In this document: positions 62,109 to 64,000 of the stretch, one piece after another
Layout: each line of letters starts with the position of its first letter
Numbering within the stretch: position 1 is the stretch's first letter
Assembly: GCA_947169395.1 (NCBI GenBank)
Contig: CAMVPJ010000003.1
Coordinates: 3,051 to 67,050, forward strand
Reading direction: 5' to 3'
Source: an uncultured Caryophanales bacterium
GTDB lineage: Bacteria > Bacillota_I > Bacilli_A > RF39 > UBA660
DNA: 64,000 nt
Notes under the pieces: model-generated
The model's input: the letters and a program-made list of their open reading frames with translations, nothing else
Database searches by the model: none
Told to the model about the DNA's origin: nothing
Translations under genes and position numbers: made by a program

Positions 62109-62930
62109 ATGGAATCTAACAATGGAATAAAAAGAGGAACAATTGTATTAATTATAACATGTGTAATTATTGTAGTGGTAGGTATTATTTCTATGCCACA
62201 AATCTATAAGTTATTAAATACTAGTAAGGTTGATATTAGTGATAATAATATAAATAAAAAAGATACTGATACTAAAGAAGAAATAAATATGGATAGTGAA
62301 ATAGTAGCTACATTAGTATATCCTGTTATGCATAATGATGTAAGTATTAGTGATAATTATTATAAGAATAATAGTATTAAAGTATCTGATTTATCGAATA
62401 ATGATATTTTATATAATGCCTTTTTAAATATATACCCTGGATATATAAGCGTTAGTGATACTGTTAGTTTTGATAGTAATTATTTAGTATCTAGAATTGA
62501 AAATATATTTGGACCTAAGACTGGATATAATTTAGTAGATTTTACTGTACCAAATGGATCATTTAGTGATTATGTTGGAGTATTTCATTTTGATGATAGT
62601 ACTAAAAGATATATATTTAATAAAACTGATAATAATAATGGTGTAGTATATTATGATGTTAAGAAGATGTATGATGCAAGTAGTCCTAATGAAAATACAA
62701 TTATTACATCATTTGATATAGCTTTTGTTAAAATAGAGGATAATAGATATACGCTTTATAAAGATTATAATTATACAGATGAGATTAGTAGTGGTGAATT
62801 TACAAGTATGGAAAATTTAGAGAATATGTTAAGTACACTTGATACAAATAAGTATCAGTATACATTTAGAAAAGATACTTGTAATTATGACTCATATTGT
62901 TTTTACGAGGGGAAATGGTTAAATGAATAG
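62109..62930 (+). CDS. hypothetical membrane-anchored protein, 273 aa
   Basis: One helix at the N-terminus (about residues 10-31), then a long extracellular region of about 240 residues rich in Asp, Asn, Ser and Tyr, with two Cys near the end (RKDTCNYDSYC). No known domain is recognised. It sits in the yqeG-yqeH unit with a good SD (TAGGAGG) and overlaps the next gene by 8 bases. Confidence 0.65.
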   Translation: MESNNGIKRGTIVLIITCVIIVVVGIISMPQIYKLLNTSKVDISDNNINKKDTDTKEEINMDSEIVATLVYPVMHNDVSISDNYYKNNSIKVSDLSNNDILYNAFLNIYPGYISVSDTVSFDSNYLVSRIENIFGPKTGYNLVDFTVPNGSFSDYVGVFHFDDSTKRYIFNKTDNNNGVVYYDVKKMYDASSPNENTIITSFDIAFVKIEDNRYTLYKDYNYTDEISSGEFTSMENLENMLSTLDTNKYQYTFRKDTCNYDSYCFYEGKWLNE

Positions 62931-63207
62931 TTTAGAAGGATATAATACAAATGGTCATGAATATAGAATGTCTCAAATTGATAGAAGTAATTCGAAAAGA
63001 CTAAAATGGATGATGAATGAAGCAAGAGATATTGTTAAAAAGAAAGAAGAACAAGAAAAACAAAATAATAATGTTATTTTTTCTGATAAGAATATTACTC
63101 CAACACTTCATGGTAATAACAATAATACAAATGATTCAAGTATTAGAAAGAATATGTTTAATCCAAGTGCGGTTAATAAATTTAATAACGTTAAAAATAA
63201 GTTTTAA
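62923..63207 (+). CDS. hypothetical protein, 94 aa
   Basis: A small charged protein. The first half has RMSQIDRSNSKRLKWMMNEARDIVKKKEEQEKQ, a helix that is probably coiled; the second half is Asn-rich and disordered-looking, ending NPSAVNKFNNVKNKF. No family recognised. It closes the yqeG operon. Confidence 0.55.
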   Translation: MNSLEGYNTNGHEYRMSQIDRSNSKRLKWMMNEARDIVKKKEEQEKQNNNVIFSDKNITPTLHGNNNNTNDSSIRKNMFNPSAVNKFNNVKNKF

Positions 63208-63208
63208 A

Positions 63209-63239
63209 AAAGCTTAACAATTATGTATTGTTAAGCTTT
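63209..63239. terminator. bidirectional terminator between the yqeG operon and the DUF192 gene
   Basis: AAAGCTTAACAA pairs perfectly with TTGTTAAGCTTT around 7 bases. Confidence 0.85.
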
Positions 63240-63535
63240 ATTCTATCATTTACTTTATAAGTATTTGTATTATTAGGTAGTTCATAAAAGTAATAGGCAT
63301 CCTTTTTTATAATTATTTTATTTTTAGTTAGATTATTATAAATATATAATATTTTATTATTCTTATCAGTAATAATTACGTCAATGTTTTCTTTCATAAA
63401 GAAAGTGTGTATGCTTCTGCACCTAAACCTCATACAATAATCAATATTACGTTTAAACATAAAACCTAGTAGTTTATCTTTAAAATGTATACAGTTTTTT
63501 AAATCTAATTCAGTGTTATCTAATATTATTTTCAT
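63221..63535 (-). CDS. DUF192-family protein
   Basis: 104 residues. Pattern of DUF192: DKLLGFMFKRNIDYCMRF, then SIHTFFMKENIDVIITDKNNKILYIYNNL and KKDAYYFYELPNN. The usual motif MxxTxxPLDxxFxD is replaced by variants (IHTFFMKENIDVIIT), which fits the family. It is often found near Flp/Tad pilin genes in other Firmicutes, and here a Flp-like pilin gene lies just beyond it on the other strand. Function unknown. Confidence 0.75.
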   Translation of the reverse strand: MKIILDNTELDLKNCIHFKDKLLGFMFKRNIDYCMRFRCRSIHTFFMKENIDVIITDKNNKILYIYNNLTKNKIIIKKDAYYFYELPNNTNTYKVNDRIKLNNT

Positions 63536-63563
63536 AAGTTAATTGTATCATAATAAAATTCAA

Positions 63564-63592
63564 TTGACAAATATAGTAAAATGTTATAAAAT
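63564..63592 (+). promoter_or_regulatory. promoter of the Flp-like pilin gene
   Basis: TTGACA at 63564-63569 and TAAAAT at 63587-63592, 17 bases apart. Confidence 0.65.
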
Positions 63593-63612
63593 AAATTTAA
63601 GGTAAAGGTGAT

Positions 63613-63807
63613 TTGATGAAACTTAATAATAAAGGTCAAGCATTAGTAGAGTATTTATTAATCATTGCGGTTATAAGTGTTGTTGTTATAAGTGTTGTTA
63701 AATTATTTGGAGGATATTTACAGGATACTATGACTAAATCATCATGTGAGATGATGGGTAAAACTTATGTAGATGGAGCATCTCCTGGTAAGGGAAGTTG
63801 CCAATAA
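63613..63807 (+). CDS. Flp-type pilin-like protein
   Basis: 64 residues: MMKLNNKGQALVEYLLIIAV followed by a hydrophobic stretch to about residue 35, then LQDTMTKSSCEMMGKTYVDG with two Cys in the tail (SSC and final GSCQ). The NNKGQALVEY leader matches the TadE-like leaders at 11912 and 12246, so the same prepilin peptidase probably processes it. It is a good candidate for the main pilin of the Tad-like machine 44 kb away. The second ATG (63616) fits the SD AAGGTGATTTG best. Confidence 0.8.
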   Translation: MMKLNNKGQALVEYLLIIAVISVVVISVVKLFGGYLQDTMTKSSCEMMGKTYVDGASPGKGSCQ

Positions 63808-63825
63808 TTAGATTAGGGGGAGTTT

Positions 63826-64000
63826 ATGGGATTATTTAATAAATTTAAAGGGCTTTTTAAGAAAGCTGAAGCTAATAAAATTGAAAAAGAAGAATTAGAA
63901 AAGTATGATGAAGGATTAAAAAAGACTCGTAATTATTTTACTGATAAGATAAGTTTGCTTAATGGTAGATATAAGAAAGTTACTGATGAGTATTTTGAAG
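63826..64000 (+). CDS. ftsY: signal recognition particle receptor FtsY, 3' end cut by window edge
   Basis: ATG 63826 follows GGGGGAG. The visible 58 codons read MGLFNKFKGLFKKAEANKIEK and then LKKTRNYFTDKISLLNGRYKKVTDEYFE. The YxxGLxKTRxxFxxKI pattern is the N-domain start of FtsY, which docks ribosome-SRP complexes on the membrane. The GTPase domain lies beyond the window. Identification rests on this pattern only. Confidence 0.85.
   Translation, partial: MGLFNKFKGLFKKAEANKIEKEELEKYDEGLKKTRNYFTDKISLLNGRYKKVTDEYFE

Noticed and set aside
1..64000. CRISPR arrays, insertion sequences, rRNA genes, integrases
   Set aside because: I saw no direct repeats with regular spacers, no transposase or integrase motifs and no rRNA sequence in the window.

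Overview
The window is very AT-rich (I estimate 25-30% GC) and reads as the chromosome of an anaerobic low-GC Gram-positive bacterium, most like an uncultured gut member of the Bacilli/Mollicutes-related lineages. Supporting signs are gpsB next to a Bacillus-type RNase P RNA, the ymfF/ymfH peptidase pair, dnaD next to nth, yqeG-yqeH, a ClpC-type unfoldase, pyruvate:ferredoxin oxidoreductase and SD-led genes with ATG/GTG/TTG starts. TGA is a normal stop (prmC, the cpaF-like gene and others end in it), so the standard bacterial code applies. The taxon is an inference.

Layout. 1-11.8 kb: a cut-off hypothetical gene, a type IV pilin-like gene behind a poly-T promoter, then housekeeping genes (GH3 lipoprotein, prmC, rnhB, a lipid-type glycosyltransferase, a metallo-hydrolase, deoD, two M16 peptidases, secG). 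11.9-19.8 kb: a Tad-like pilus/secretion operon (two TadE-like pseudopilins, TadZ/CpaE, CpaF ATPase, TadB, TadC) interrupted at two junctions by copies of a repeated surface-protein family. 19.8-30.2 kb: murC, two more family members (one with two domains), pyruvate:ferredoxin oxidoreductase, unknown genes, rpsU. 30.2-34.6 kb: an accessory patch with a broken RhuM gene, a KilA-N gene, acetyltransferases and small enzymes. 34.6-45.9 kb: yqeY, trpS, lspA, rluD, dnaD, nth, gpsB, rnpB, a RodZ-like gene, pgsA, a SpoIVFA/SpoIVFB-like pair, a second poly-T-controlled pilin, a YgjP-like protease and an M23 hydrolase. 45.9-64 kb: clpC, unknown genes, tRNA-Glu, two NlpC/P60 hydrolases, rpsB-tsf, a double ThyX-like protein, a six-module dockerin protein, yqeG-yqeH, a Flp-like pilin and the start of ftsY.

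The most striking content is a paralogous family of seven genes sharing one domain of about 200 residues. The domain opens with a GD-x-V/I-x-YN motif and ends with YWTMS, then a variable stretch, then VRPVI. Two copies are C-terminal to type IV pilin N-termini (1938-2939, 42691-43614). Five are signal-peptide proteins with a C-terminal sorting-like tail, two of them inside the tad operon. Both pilin copies have T21 or T18 placed exactly between a -35 and a -10 box, which suggests phase-variable expression. Three of the five anchored copies are broken by one lesion each (a homopolymer frameshift, a TAG, a TGA). The stretch before VRPV is GC-rich, A-poor and highly divergent among copies, resembling the variable tips of C-type-lectin-like proteins altered by diversity-generating retroelements; no reverse transcriptase lies in the window. 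Taken together this looks like a variable surface adhesin or pilin system tied to a Tad-like machine. The architecture is seen in the sequence; the function is inferred.
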